In this document: in pieces, positions 1 through 6,347 of the stretch
Layout of the letters: each line of letters opens with the position of its first letter
Numbering within the stretch: the first letter of the stretch is position 1
NCBI GenBank assembly: GCA_947177105.1
Contig: CAMWTF010000072.1
Span: forward strand, 1-9,159
Reading direction: 5' to 3'
Origin: an uncultured Lachnospiraceae bacterium
GTDB lineage: Bacteria > Bacillota > Clostridia > Lachnospirales > Lachnospiraceae
Length of the DNA stretch: 9,159 nucleotides
Program-made: the position numbers and the translations under genes
Notes under the pieces: model-generated
Seen by the model: only the letters and a program-made list of their open reading frames with translations
Databases searched by the model: none
What the model was told of the DNA's origin: nothing

Positions 1-293
1 TGTTCCGCGTCTATGAAACCTGCAATGCCTCCCCGCTTCTGCACCTCGGCGATCATATGCAGCGTCACGGTGGTCTTACCGCTGGACTCAGGTCCGTAAA
101 TCTCCACAATTCTTCCCTTGGGAATGCCACCCAGTCCCAGGGCAATGTCCAGACTCAGAGAGCCGGTGGGAATGGTCTCCACATTCATCTGATTGGCCGG
201 ATCTCCCAGCTTCATCACGGCGCCCTTGCCGTACTGCTTCTCAATCTGGCTGATAGCCGCATCCAATGCTTTTAACTTGTCATTTTTTTCCAT
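1..293 (-). CDS. recA: RecA recombinase, N-terminal part (runs off the left edge)
   Basis: RecA is the ATP-dependent strand-exchange protein of homologous recombination, and on single-stranded DNA it is the co-protease that triggers LexA self-cleavage. Only the first 97 codons are present. The start is ATG at 293, preceded by an AAGGAAAGAGG Shine-Dalgarno with about 6 bases of spacing. The protein begins MEKNDKLKALDAAISQIEKQ. It carries the typical RecA stretch ending in TGSLSLDIALG (about residues 43-53), the Walker A loop GPESSGKTT (67-75) and the start of the conserved FIDAEH region (93-97), whose Glu corresponds to the catalytic glutamate of the family. No defect is visible in the part shown. 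It has its own promoter with LexA boxes, separated from the upstream cinA by about 550 bases, so it is probably transcribed mainly as an SOS gene with possible read-through from cinA. Confidence 0.98.
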   Translation of the reverse strand, partial: MEKNDKLKALDAAISQIEKQYGKGAVMKLGDPANQMNVETIPTGSLSLDIALGLGGIPKGRIVEIYGPESSGKTTVTLHMIAEVQKRGGIAGFIDAE

Positions 294-309
294 GATAAAC
301 CTCTTTCCT

Positions 310-340
310 TGCATATCCCGGAATTATCCGGGATTTTGCA
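310..340 (-). promoter_or_regulatory. Stem-loop in the recA 5' leader
   Basis: Read on the minus strand, ATCCCGG and CCGGGAT form a perfect 7-bp stem around a 6-base loop (ATAATT). A further TGCA/TGCA pairing lies outside it across a small AA/A internal loop. The structure ends about 5 bases before the recA Shine-Dalgarno and lies inside the predicted leader RNA (about 410 to 294). No U-run follows in the recA direction, so it does not look like a terminator. A role in mRNA stability or translation is inference only. Confidence 0.5.
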
Positions 341-361
341 ACCAATCTGTATTTGGAAGAA

Positions 362-499
362 TTATATCCTCTCTCGAGTTTTCTTTATATGGGGAACAAA
401 CGTTCTTGCTTCATCTAGAATAAAACATTTGTTCGGTTTTGTCAACTCTTTTTTGGACGATTCTTCCTGTGTCTTGTTGTTATATTTATCATACCGCAT
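362..499 (-). CDS. Possible 45-codon ORF overlapping the recA promoter (uncertain)
   Basis: An ATG at 499 opens 45 codons to a TAA at 362-364. The predicted peptide begins MRYDKYNNK and ends KKTRERI; it is rich in Lys and Arg, with a single Cys and no membrane segment. It has no Shine-Dalgarno of its own, but its ATG follows one base after the stop of a 7-codon ORF that does have a strong one, so coupled translation is possible. It would need a transcript starting upstream of the recA promoter, for example read-through from cinA. It runs straight through the promoter and both LexA boxes, and no known family is recognised, so chance is a serious alternative. Confidence 0.2.
   Translation of the reverse strand: MRYDKYNNKTQEESSKKELTKPNKCFILDEARTFVPHIKKTRERI
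394..405 (-). promoter_or_regulatory. LexA (SOS) box 1 at recA
   Basis: The sequence GAAC-AAAC-GTTC is an exact match to the Firmicutes LexA/DinR operator core GAAC-N4-GTTC. It lies about 5 to 17 bases downstream of the predicted recA transcription start, where bound LexA would block early elongation or open-complex formation. LexA control of recA is established for this phylum; binding at this site is inferred. Confidence 0.85.
417..445 (-). promoter_or_regulatory. recA promoter (sigma-A type)
   Basis: The minus strand shows a perfect -35 TTGACA (445-440), a 17-base spacer and a -10 TATTCT (422-417). The expected start is near 410, giving a leader of about 117 bases. The spacer carries LexA box 2, and box 1 lies just downstream, so the promoter should be repressed by LexA and open under DNA damage. 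Confidence 0.8.
423..434 (-). promoter_or_regulatory. LexA box 2, inside the recA promoter spacer
   Basis: On the minus strand the core reads GAAC-AAAT-GTTT, preceded by C. This is one mismatch from GAAC-N4-GTTC. It lies entirely within the 17-base spacer between the -35 and -10 elements of the recA promoter, 29 bases from box 1 centre to centre. The location strongly favours a real, weaker operator. Confidence 0.65.
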
Positions 500-500
500 T

Positions 501-524
501 TCAAGTCCAATAAACAGTACTCAT
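501..524 (-). CDS. Possible 7-codon leader ORF with a strong ribosome site (uncertain)
   Basis: ATG at 524 is preceded by GAAGGGAGGAAC (GGGAGG at 532-537, 7 bases of spacing), as good a ribosome site as any gene in this window has. It encodes only MSTVYWT before TGA (501-503). The next ATG follows one base later in the +1 frame and opens the 45-codon ORF. It could be a leader peptide, the remnant of a longer small gene, or coincidence. Confidence 0.2.
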   Translation of the reverse strand: MSTVYWT

Positions 525-576
525 AAATGTTCCTCCCTTCTGTTTCGCAGATTCTCCGCCAGCGTCATTCCCTACA

Positions 577-617
577 GTACAGTTTCCAATGTTATGATAT
601 TGGAAAGCTTTCTGTAC
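577..617 (-). repeat. Long bulged hairpin upstream of the small ORF pair
   Basis: The arms GTACAG plus TTTCCAAT (577-590) pair with ATTGGAAA (599-606) and CTGTAC (612-617), 14 base pairs in all. The only interruption is a 5-base bulge on one side, and the loop has 8 bases. On the minus strand it lies 40 bases upstream of the GGGAGG ribosome site at 532-537. It is the strongest fold in the cinA-recA spacer and lacks a T-run on either side, so it is not an intrinsic terminator. Confidence 0.5.
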
Positions 618-847
618 ACTGACAGGAAAATCTCTTATTTTTCTACGTTCATGAATTTACAGGCGAAACGCCGGACTATATAAGAATATAGCAATATTGG
701 AGTTCAGCGCCGATAGGCAGCCCGCTGTGGGTTTGAAATCTTCCCAGCAATCTATCCTTGCATACAGAAAATGTACCACATTTCCTGTGCAGGCACAAGA
801 GATATGATACACTTTATATTCTTTTCACAAATTCGTCCATATACGGG

Positions 848-2116
848 CTACTTTTTCTTGCCGAAGGTAATCTCACTGAAGTATTCCAAAATACAGCTGC
901 GCATAAGCACCAGAGCCGCTGAAACCGTCGCCTCCCGGATGATCTGGCGGTTACCGGAAAAATGATACTCCTGCACCGTCACCTCACCTTTTACACTGCA
1001 GGCAATATAGACCAGTCCCACAGGCTTTTCCTCTGTCCCCCCGTCCGGGCCAGCTACCCCGGTGACGGCCACGGCCACATCACTCTTTGCCACAGCGGCC
1101 AGGCCCCGGGCCATCTCCTCCGCCGTCTGGCGGCTGACGGCGCCATGCTTTTCCAGAGTGCTCTTTTTTACACCCAGCAGCTTTCTCTTGGCCTTGTTGG
1201 AGTAAGTCACATAGCCGGACTTGTAGACCTGCGACACGCCGGATACATTGATCAGCCTGCCTGAGAGCAGTCCGCCGGTACAGGATTCCGCACATGTCAC
1301 AGTGAGTTCGTTGGCCACCAGCAGGTCCACCACCGCTTTCTCCAGAGTCACTTCCTCGTCCGTGGTATAAACATGGTTACCCATACGGCTTTTGATCTCT
1401 TTGACCAGGGGCTTGATCAGCTTGCGAGCTTCCTTCTCCCCCTCCGCCTTGGCCGTCACCCGGATATGCACCTCTCCCGGCTTGGCATAGGTGGCCAGGG
1501 TAGGGTTTTCCTGCCCGTCAATCAGGTCCTGCAGCAAGGTCTCCACCCTGCTCTCCCCGATGCCGCATACCTTGACGGTCTGAGAAGAAATCACCCCCGG
1601 CTCCAGCTTATTTATATACGGAATCACATAATTCTCAAACATGGGCTTTAACTCATGAGGCGGCCCCGGCAGCAGCACCACATGGGCGGTGTCATCGGCA
1701 ATGATGACTCCCGGCGCCGTGCCGTTGGGATTGGGCAATATGATACCTCCTTGGGGCATCATGGCCTGTTTCCAGTTATTTTCCGTAGGTTCGGTATTTC
1801 TGGAGGCAAAATAGTTCTCAATGTACGCCCTGGAGACGGCATCCTCCACAAGTTCCCGATCCATGACTTTGGCCGCCACTTCCTTGGTCAAGTCATCTTC
1901 CGTGGGGCCCAGTCCGCCGGACAATATCACGATATCCGAGCGCTTTACCGCTGCCTGCAGAGTTTCAGCCAGACGCTGCGCATTGTCCCCCACCACCGTC
2001 TGATAATAGCAGGACAGACCCAGCCCGGCACATTTTTCCGCCAGATAGGCGGCATTGGTATTCACAATATTCCCCAGCAAAAGCTCCGTTCCCACACAAA
2101 TCAATTCCACTGTCAT
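848..2116 (-). CDS. cinA: CinA family protein: MoaB/Mog-like domain plus NMN amidohydrolase (PncC) domain
   Basis: The protein has 422 residues, the usual size for full-length CinA. The N-terminal half is the molybdopterin-binding-like (COG1058) domain: it opens MTVELICVGTELLLGNIVNT and has SGGLGPTEDD at 66-75 and a PGPPHELKPMFE motif near 160. The C-terminal domain (about 270-422) is the PncC type, with AESCTGG near 276 and TGVAGPDGGTEEKPVG near 352. In this family it deamidates nicotinamide mononucleotide to recycle pyridine nucleotides; the N-terminal domain can hydrolyse ADP-ribose-type substrates. The name comes from competence-induced expression in streptococci. An ATG-less-favoured in-frame start exists at 2218 inside pgsA, but 2116 has the family N-terminus and an AGAGG site 9 bases upstream. 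It starts 20 bases after the pgsA stop, hence is co-transcribed, and lies upstream of recA as in many Firmicutes. Confidence 0.95.
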   Translation of the reverse strand: MTVELICVGTELLLGNIVNTNAAYLAEKCAGLGLSCYYQTVVGDNAQRLAETLQAAVKRSDIVILSGGLGPTEDDLTKEVAAKVMDRELVEDAVSRAYIENYFASRNTEPTENNWKQAMMPQGGIILPNPNGTAPGVIIADDTAHVVLLPGPPHELKPMFENYVIPYINKLEPGVISSQTVKVCGIGESRVETLLQDLIDGQENPTLATYAKPGEVHIRVTAKAEGEKEARKLIKPLVKEIKSRMGNHVYTTDEEVTLEKAVVDLLVANELTVTCAESCTGGLLSGRLINVSGVSQVYKSGYVTYSNKAKRKLLGVKKSTLEKHGAVSRQTAEEMARGLAAVAKSDVAVAVTGVAGPDGGTEEKPVGLVYIACSVKGEVTVQEYHFSGNRQIIREATVSAALVLMRSCILEYFSEITFGKKK

Positions 2117-2136
2117 TGTAATTTTCCTCTCGCCTC

Positions 2137-2703
2137 TCACATCTGTCCCTTCATGACCGCTCTGTTCTTTACCAGATAATCCACCAGGGATATCACTGTC
2201 AGCAGCAGTGCGATCCACATGATCACATCTGTCAAAATGCCAACCCAGGGCCAGAACCGGGACAAGTCAACGATCATCAGACACACCATAACCATCTGGA
2301 AGGTGGTCTTGAATTTGCCCCAGTAGCTCGCCGCGATCACCACCCTGTTATCCGCCGCCACCAGCCTGAAACCACTGATGATAAATTCCCGGCTGATAAT
2401 GATAATAACCACCCAGGCGGGAATACGTCCCATAGACACCAGAGCAATCAGCGCAGCGCTGACCAGCAGCTTATCAGCCAGAGGATCCATGAATTTTCCA
2501 AAATTGGTGATCAGGTTATACTTTCTGGCGATCTTTCCGTCAATCATATCCGTCAGGCTGGCAATAATAAAAATAGCCAACGCCACAATCTCCGGAATCA
2601 AAAGGTTTTCTCCAAACCATCCTGCGGCCCCTCCCAGCAGCGCCACCACAAAGGGCACTATCAAAATCACACGAAATATTGTCAGTTTATTGGGTAGATT
2701 CAT
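2137..2703 (-). CDS. pgsA: CDP-diacylglycerol--glycerol-3-phosphate 3-phosphatidyltransferase
   Basis: PgsA transfers phosphatidyl from CDP-diacylglycerol to glycerol-3-phosphate, giving phosphatidylglycerol phosphate, the committed step to phosphatidylglycerol and cardiolipin in the inner membrane. The 188-residue protein has the complete CDP-alcohol phosphatidyltransferase signature D-G-x2-A-R-x8-G-x3-D-x3-D at residues 55-77, with all three catalytic or metal-binding aspartates (D55, D73, D77). The N-terminus MNLPNKLTIFR is typical of PgsA. Several hydrophobic segments are visible, about 8-28, 36-53, 78-108 and 130-180. A GTG three bases further upstream (2706) is possible, but the ATG at 2703 has better spacing (6 bases) from GAGGAG. 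It lies 52 bases after rimO and 20 bases before cinA, so it is mid-operon. Confidence 0.96.
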   Translation of the reverse strand: MNLPNKLTIFRVILIVPFVVALLGGAAGWFGENLLIPEIVALAIFIIASLTDMIDGKIARKYNLITNFGKFMDPLADKLLVSAALIALVSMGRIPAWVVIIIISREFIISGFRLVAADNRVVIAASYWGKFKTTFQMVMVCLMIVDLSRFWPWVGILTDVIMWIALLLTVISLVDYLVKNRAVMKGQM

Positions 2704-2755
2704 CACTTACTCCTCATTTAAAATTCAAAAGCATTCAGCCTCTGCCTGCCGGACT

Positions 2756-4087
2756 TTACGTTTCCTGCCAGATTTCGCCCACCAGATCATACTCGTTGCA
2801 GCCGGTGACCTGTACCCGCACCATATCCCCGGTCATCAGCGTAGCGGGAGTATGTACAAACAGATAGCCGTCCACTCCCGGAGCATCCCGATAGGTGCGG
2901 GCCACATAGACCTCCTCGTCCGCCACCTTTCCCTCGACCATCACAGTCAGCACTCTGCCCACCATATCCTCCGCCTTGGTAAACGCAATCTCCTGCTGCA
3001 ATTCCATAATTTCCTGCCGCCAGGTCTCCTTCTGCTCCTCCGGAATCTGTTCCGGCATCTCAGCGGCTGCCGTTCCCTCCTCCTGAGAATAGGGGAATAC
3101 CCCCAGACGATCAAATTCCATTTCGTTTACAAAGTCTACCAGCTTTTCATGATCCTCCTGAGTCTCCCCGGGAAAACCGGTGATCAGAGTGGTACGCAGG
3201 CAGATATCCGGAATTTCCTCCCGCAGCTGGCCGATCAGTTCCCGCAGCTGGCTTTGAGTGGTGCGTCTGCCCATACGGCGCAGAATCCGGTCGCTGGCAT
3301 GTTGGACGGGAATATCCAGATAATGACAAATCTTGGGCTCCTTTTTGATCGTCTGTATCAACTCTTCCGTGATCTCCTCCGGGTAGCAGTAAAGTATCCT
3401 AATCCACTGAATCCCGGGAATCTGGGCCAACTCATGCAATAGCAGGGGCAGACTCTTCTCTCCATACCGCTCCAGGCCGTACAGGGTGGTCTCCTGTGCT
3501 ACCAGGATCAACTCCTTAACTCCCTGCTCCGCCAGCACATTGGCCTGCTCCAGCAGAATCTCCATGGGTATGCTGCGGTAGTTGCCCCGAATCTGGGGAA
3601 TGATGCAGTAACTACACCGCTTGCTGCATCCCTCCGCAATCTTCAGATAGGCATAATGGCCTCCGGTAGTCAACACTCTATTAATACAAAAGTCAATCGG
3701 TGCATCCGGATCCTGTACAAATACAGGTTTGCCGCCCGCAAGCGCCTGCTCCACGGCATCCGCGATCCGGCTGATACATGTGGTGCCCACGATGGCATCC
3801 ACCTCCGGAATCTCTGTCTGAATCTCTTCGTAATAGCGTTGAGCCAGACATCCTGCCGCCACCAGCGCCTTGACCCTGCCGTTCGCCTTCAACTGTGCCG
3901 CCTCCAACAATGCATTGATGCTCTCCTCTTTGGCGTCTCCGATAAAACAGCAGGTGTTCACAACCACAATATCGCACTCGTTTTCATCGTCTGTAAAACT
4001 GTATCCCTTTTGCCGTAACAACTCCAGCATCTCTTCCGTATCCACCAGATTCTTATCACAGCCCAGAGAAATAAACAGTATTTTCAT
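2756..4087 (-). CDS. rimO: Ribosomal protein S12 (uS12) methylthiotransferase, radical SAM
   Basis: RimO adds a methylthio group to the beta-carbon of a conserved aspartate of ribosomal protein S12, using two [4Fe-4S] clusters and S-adenosylmethionine. The 443-residue length matches the family. The N-terminal UPF0004 domain has the cluster cysteines C10, C46 and C80, and the opening FISLGCDKNLVD separates RimO from the tRNA enzyme MiaB. The radical SAM cysteines are C154, C158 and C161 in EGCSKRCSYC, followed by IIPQIRGNYRS. The C-terminal 65 or so residues fit the TRAM substrate-binding domain. The ATG at 4087 follows a GGAAGAGGAG ribosome site closely. It is the first gene after the rpoZ terminator and begins the rimO-pgsA-cinA unit. 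I see no strong promoter in the 35 bases between terminator and start, so read-through may contribute. Confidence 0.96.
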   Translation of the reverse strand: MKILFISLGCDKNLVDTEEMLELLRQKGYSFTDDENECDIVVVNTCCFIGDAKEESINALLEAAQLKANGRVKALVAAGCLAQRYYEEIQTEIPEVDAIVGTTCISRIADAVEQALAGGKPVFVQDPDAPIDFCINRVLTTGGHYAYLKIAEGCSKRCSYCIIPQIRGNYRSIPMEILLEQANVLAEQGVKELILVAQETTLYGLERYGEKSLPLLLHELAQIPGIQWIRILYCYPEEITEELIQTIKKEPKICHYLDIPVQHASDRILRRMGRRTTQSQLRELIGQLREEIPDICLRTTLITGFPGETQEDHEKLVDFVNEMEFDRLGVFPYSQEEGTAAAEMPEQIPEEQKETWRQEIMELQQEIAFTKAEDMVGRVLTVMVEGKVADEEVYVARTYRDAPGVDGYLFVHTPATLMTGDMVRVQVTGCNEYDLVGEIWQET

Positions 4088-4122
4088 GCTCTCCTCTTCC
4101 TTGTAGTATCTAACCTTTTTAC

Positions 4123-4159
4123 AAAAAGGGAGAAATACTCATAGCCGAACATTTCTCCC
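4123..4159 (-). terminator. Intrinsic terminator after rpoZ
   Basis: On the minus strand GGGAGAAAT pairs perfectly over 9 bases with ATTTCTCCC around a 14-base loop, and TTTTTG follows immediately. It starts 7 bases after the rpoZ stop and so closes the yicC-remA-gmk-rpoZ unit before rimO. The opposite strand has no T-run at the matching place, so it acts in the minus direction. Confidence 0.85.
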
Positions 4160-4165
4160 CCTGCC

Positions 4166-4555
4166 TTACGCTTCTTGTTCTTCAGCCTGCAGAGTCTCTT
4201 CTTCCTCCGCTGCGGTCACTTCCTGCTCCTTATTTTCTGACTCATTCTGAATCGTCTGGGTATCTGCCGGGGCTGCTGCCGGAATTTCTTCCTGCTCATA
4301 TACCTCCTGCTCCTCCATGACCTCATCCTCAGCCAGAATCTTGATCTTACCCTGGTTCAATTCCTCTACTGCCAAAGACAAAGGTTTCTTGCCGGTACCG
4401 CCCGCCACCAGGGGCTCGTCGCCGCTGATGATCTGCCTGGCTCTCTTGGAAGTGGCCATCACTATGGAATATCTGCTGTTGACAACAGGGGCCTCCCCCT
4501 TCTCAACCTCGCTGTTTACTACCTTCATTAAATCGGAATAAGATGGATGTAACAT
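4166..4555 (-). CDS. rpoZ: DNA-directed RNA polymerase omega subunit with acidic C-terminal tail
   Basis: Omega binds the beta-prime subunit and helps assemble and stabilise RNA polymerase. Residues 1-75 form the recognisable core: MLHPSYSDLMKVVNS, then NSRYSIVMATSKRARQI (26-42), then KPLSLAVEEL (57-66). Residues 76-129 are an extension with 19 Glu, 2 Asp and a single Lys, probably disordered. Omega proteins are often only 70-90 residues, so the 129-residue length comes from this tail. The ATG at 4555 has AAAGGAG 7 bases upstream and overlaps the gmk stop as TAATG, implying translational coupling. A longer in-frame reading from 4672 would lie in gmk and lacks family similarity, so it is rejected. 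Last gene before the terminator at 4123-4159. Confidence 0.93.
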   Translation of the reverse strand: MLHPSYSDLMKVVNSEVEKGEAPVVNSRYSIVMATSKRARQIISGDEPLVAGGTGKKPLSLAVEELNQGKIKILAEDEVMEEQEVYEQEEIPAAAPADTQTIQNESENKEQEVTAAEEEETLQAEEQEA

Positions 4556-5187
4556 TATTCTGCTCCTTTCGAGAATCCGTTTAATTCTCCTCTGATCTCT
4601 TTTATCAATGCTTCCTGTCTGGCCGGGGTGTGATGAGCGTTCTGCACCATGCTGTGAATCTGCCGGACACACTCCTCCAGATTGTCGTTAATGACTATAT
4701 AATCATAGGCTTCTATGCCTTCTGATTCCTCCACCGCCCGGGCCAGTCTCTTGGCTATGATCTCATGATTCTCCGTGCCTCTGCCCTCCAGCCGCCTTCT
4801 GAGCTCTCCCGCACTGGGCGGTGTCACAAAAAGCAGCAGGCAGTCCGGCACAAGCTTTTTGATCTGCAGGGCTCCCTGGATCTCAATCTCCAGAATCACA
4901 TCTCTGCCATTCTCCAGCTGTTCCTGCACATATTCTCTGGGTGTGCCGTAATAATTCCCGCAGTAACAGGCATATTCCAGCATCTGTCCCTGCTGGATAC
5001 GCTTCTGAAAAATATCCGTATCCACAAAAAAGTATTCTATACCTTCCCGCTCTCCCTCTCTCGGGGGCCTGGTGGTCATGGACACGGACAACGCATAATT
5101 GTCATAGTCCCGGGTCAGTCTCTTCATCAGTGTTCCCTTGCCGGCGCCGGAAAAACCGGAAATTACCGTCAAAATCCCTTTACTCAT
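4555..5187 (-). CDS. gmk: Guanylate kinase
   Basis: Guanylate kinase phosphorylates GMP to GDP with ATP and is essential for GTP, dGTP and (p)ppGpp supply. The protein has 210 residues, the normal size. It begins MSKGILTVISGFSGAGKGTL with the P-loop GFSGAGKGT at 11-19. The GMP-binding segment SVSMTTRPPREGE follows around residues 38-50, then IEYFFVD. EIEIQGALQIKK in mid-protein and a lid with RRRLEGRGTE are typical of the family. The start at 5187 is chosen because GGAGG lies 8 bases upstream; the nearer ATG at 5193 is only 2 bases from it. The first 8 bases overlap the end of remA, and the stop overlaps the rpoZ start (TAATG), so remA, gmk and rpoZ are tightly coupled. Confidence 0.97.
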   Translation of the reverse strand: MSKGILTVISGFSGAGKGTLMKRLTRDYDNYALSVSMTTRPPREGEREGIEYFFVDTDIFQKRIQQGQMLEYACYCGNYYGTPREYVQEQLENGRDVILEIEIQGALQIKKLVPDCLLLFVTPPSAGELRRRLEGRGTENHEIIAKRLARAVEESEGIEAYDYIVINDNLEECVRQIHSMVQNAHHTPARQEALIKEIRGELNGFSKGAE

Positions 5188-5440
5188 CTTCATTTCCTCC
5201 GCTCTCCGCCCGCGCTCTTCCTGCGATGGTCTCCGGCAGCAAGGCCGACAGCACAAGCCGACTGTTCTCCATGACCAACACGGCCTTGGTTTTACGGCCC
5301 TGGGTGGCGTCAATGACGGTGCCTTCCTCCTTGGCCCTCTGCACCAGCCGCTTGATGGGAGCAGACTCCGGGCTGACAATGGCGATAATCTTGCCGGTGT
5401 TGACTATGTTGCCAAAACCGATATGAATCAATTTATTCAT
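5180..5440 (-). CDS. remA: RemA-family DNA-binding regulator (DUF370)
   Basis: The 86-residue protein belongs to the RemA/DUF370 family. In Bacillus subtilis RemA is a ring-forming DNA-binding protein that activates biofilm-matrix and osmoprotection genes; the role in Clostridia is not established. Family features include NKLIHIGFGNIVN at the N-terminus, IAIVSPESAPIKRLVQ (about 19-34), and the Arg- and Lys-containing stretch DATQGRKTKAVLVME (about 44-58). ATG at 5440 follows GAGG at 7 bases and starts 15 bases after the yicC stop. Its last 8 bases overlap gmk. The position between yicC and gmk matches the Bacillus yloC-remA-gmk-rpoZ order. The last ten or so residues are hydrophilic and acidic. 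Confidence 0.93.
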   Translation of the reverse strand: MNKLIHIGFGNIVNTGKIIAIVSPESAPIKRLVQRAKEEGTVIDATQGRKTKAVLVMENSRLVLSALLPETIAGRARAESGGNEDE

Positions 5441-5455
5441 AAAATATCCTCATTG

Positions 5456-6334
5456 CTATTCAATGTTCTGGATCTGCTCCCGGACCTTTTCAATCTCCGT
5501 CTTGAGCTCAATGGCACAGTTTGAAATCTCCAGGTCATTAGCTTTAGACAGGGTAGTGTTGGCCTCCCGGTTCAGCTCCTGTGCAATGAAATCCAGCTTG
5601 CGGCCGATGCTGCCGCCTTCCAGCAGGGTAGCCTTTGTGGTCGCAATATGACTGCGCAGCCGCACCAGCTCCTCATCCACACATACCTTATCCGCAAATA
5701 TTGTGACCTCCGTCAGCAGCCGGTTCTCGTCCACCTGGGCATCCCCCAGCAAGTCTTTCACTTTGTCCTCCAGCTTCTGCCGGTACTCCTGCACAATCTG
5801 CGGAGATCTCTTTGCTATAAAATCCACCAGCTTCAACATGCCGTCCAGCTTCTCTATCAGATCATCCCGCAGATGCTCCCCCTCCACGATACGGGTCTGC
5901 AGAAAGCCCTCCGCAGCGCCCCGAATGGCTTTCTGCAGCTCTTTCCACAGTTCCTCTTCGTCCACATTCTGTTCTTCCATGGTAAAGACATCGGGATAAC
6001 GCGACAGGGCAGACACCCGGATATCATCTTCCAACCCGAAGTCCTCCTGCATCTGCCGGAGATACTTCATGTACTCTGCGGCCAACTCCTTGTTGTAGCG
6101 TATGCTGGCATTGTTCTCCGTGTAATCCTCATAGGCTATAAACAGATCCACCTTTCCCCGGGAAATGTAATTCTTCAGTTCCGCGCGAATAGCGGACTCA
6201 AAAAAATTCAGCTTCTTGGGCATCTTGATATTTATATCCAGATACCGATGATTCACGGACTTCATCTCCACGGTAAATTTGCGGTTGTTCTCGGTGATCT
6301 CACATCTGCCAAAACCTGTCATGCTCTTTATCAT
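5456..6334 (-). CDS. yicC: YicC/YloC family endoribonuclease
   Basis: The family is a broadly conserved group of bacterial proteins shown in E. coli (YicC) and B. subtilis (YloC) to be endoribonucleases. The 292-residue length is normal. The hallmark N-terminus MIKSMTGFGR is followed by VEMKSVNHRYLDINIKMP (about 22-39), the YicC_N domain. The C-terminal DUF1732 region holds LLTEVTIFADKVCVDEELVRL and the near-invariant GRKLDFIAQELNREANTTLSKAND block ahead of EIEKVREQIQNIE. ATG at 6334 has GAGGTG 5 bases upstream. It is first in the yicC-remA-gmk-rpoZ unit, with a strong promoter and a highly structured leader. Divergent from rqcH, as the homologues are close neighbours in Bacillus. Confidence 0.95.
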   Translation of the reverse strand: MIKSMTGFGRCEITENNRKFTVEMKSVNHRYLDINIKMPKKLNFFESAIRAELKNYISRGKVDLFIAYEDYTENNASIRYNKELAAEYMKYLRQMQEDFGLEDDIRVSALSRYPDVFTMEEQNVDEEELWKELQKAIRGAAEGFLQTRIVEGEHLRDDLIEKLDGMLKLVDFIAKRSPQIVQEYRQKLEDKVKDLLGDAQVDENRLLTEVTIFADKVCVDEELVRLRSHIATTKATLLEGGSIGRKLDFIAQELNREANTTLSKANDLEISNCAIELKTEIEKVREQIQNIE

Positions 6335-6347
6335 CTTTACACCTCAT

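Larger units (their letters stand above)
446..847. other. cinA-recA spacer rich in inverted repeats, no convincing gene
   Basis: About 400 AT-rich bases between the cinA stop and the recA promoter. No protein-like ORF of normal size is seen on either strand. Hairpins and dyads include: GTACAG plus TTTCCAAT pairing with ATTGGAAA and CTGTAC, with a 5-base bulge (577-617); GGCG-AAA-CGCC (662-672); CAGC, GCC, gata, GGC, a 5-base bulge and GCTG (705-727); AAATGT-ACC-ACATTT (769-783); TGTGC-AG-GCACA (786-797); and 9-base complementary arms at 682-690 and 815-823. No terminator with a clear U-run follows cinA. The region could encode a structured leader or small RNA, or hold protein-binding dyads; I do not recognise a known RNA family. 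Confidence 0.4.

Noticed and set aside
501..506. Programmed +1 frameshift joining the 7-codon and 45-codon ORFs
   Set aside because: The site ACT TGA lacks the slippery CUU and internal ribosome-site arrangement seen in prfB, so the slip would be poorly supported.
309..683. 124-codon plus-strand ORF covering the recA promoter and spacer
   Set aside because: No ribosome site, AT-driven composition, and it runs across the recA promoter and LexA boxes.
660..850. 6S RNA or a known riboswitch in the cinA-recA spacer
   Set aside because: I could not find the conserved central bubble of 6S RNA or the signature bases of purine, c-di-GMP or T-box elements; only generic pairing is seen.
2378..3442. 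354-codon plus-strand ORF opposite pgsA and rimO
   Set aside because: It is antisense to two clearly conserved genes with complete catalytic motifs, lacks a ribosome site, and its peptide resembles no family.
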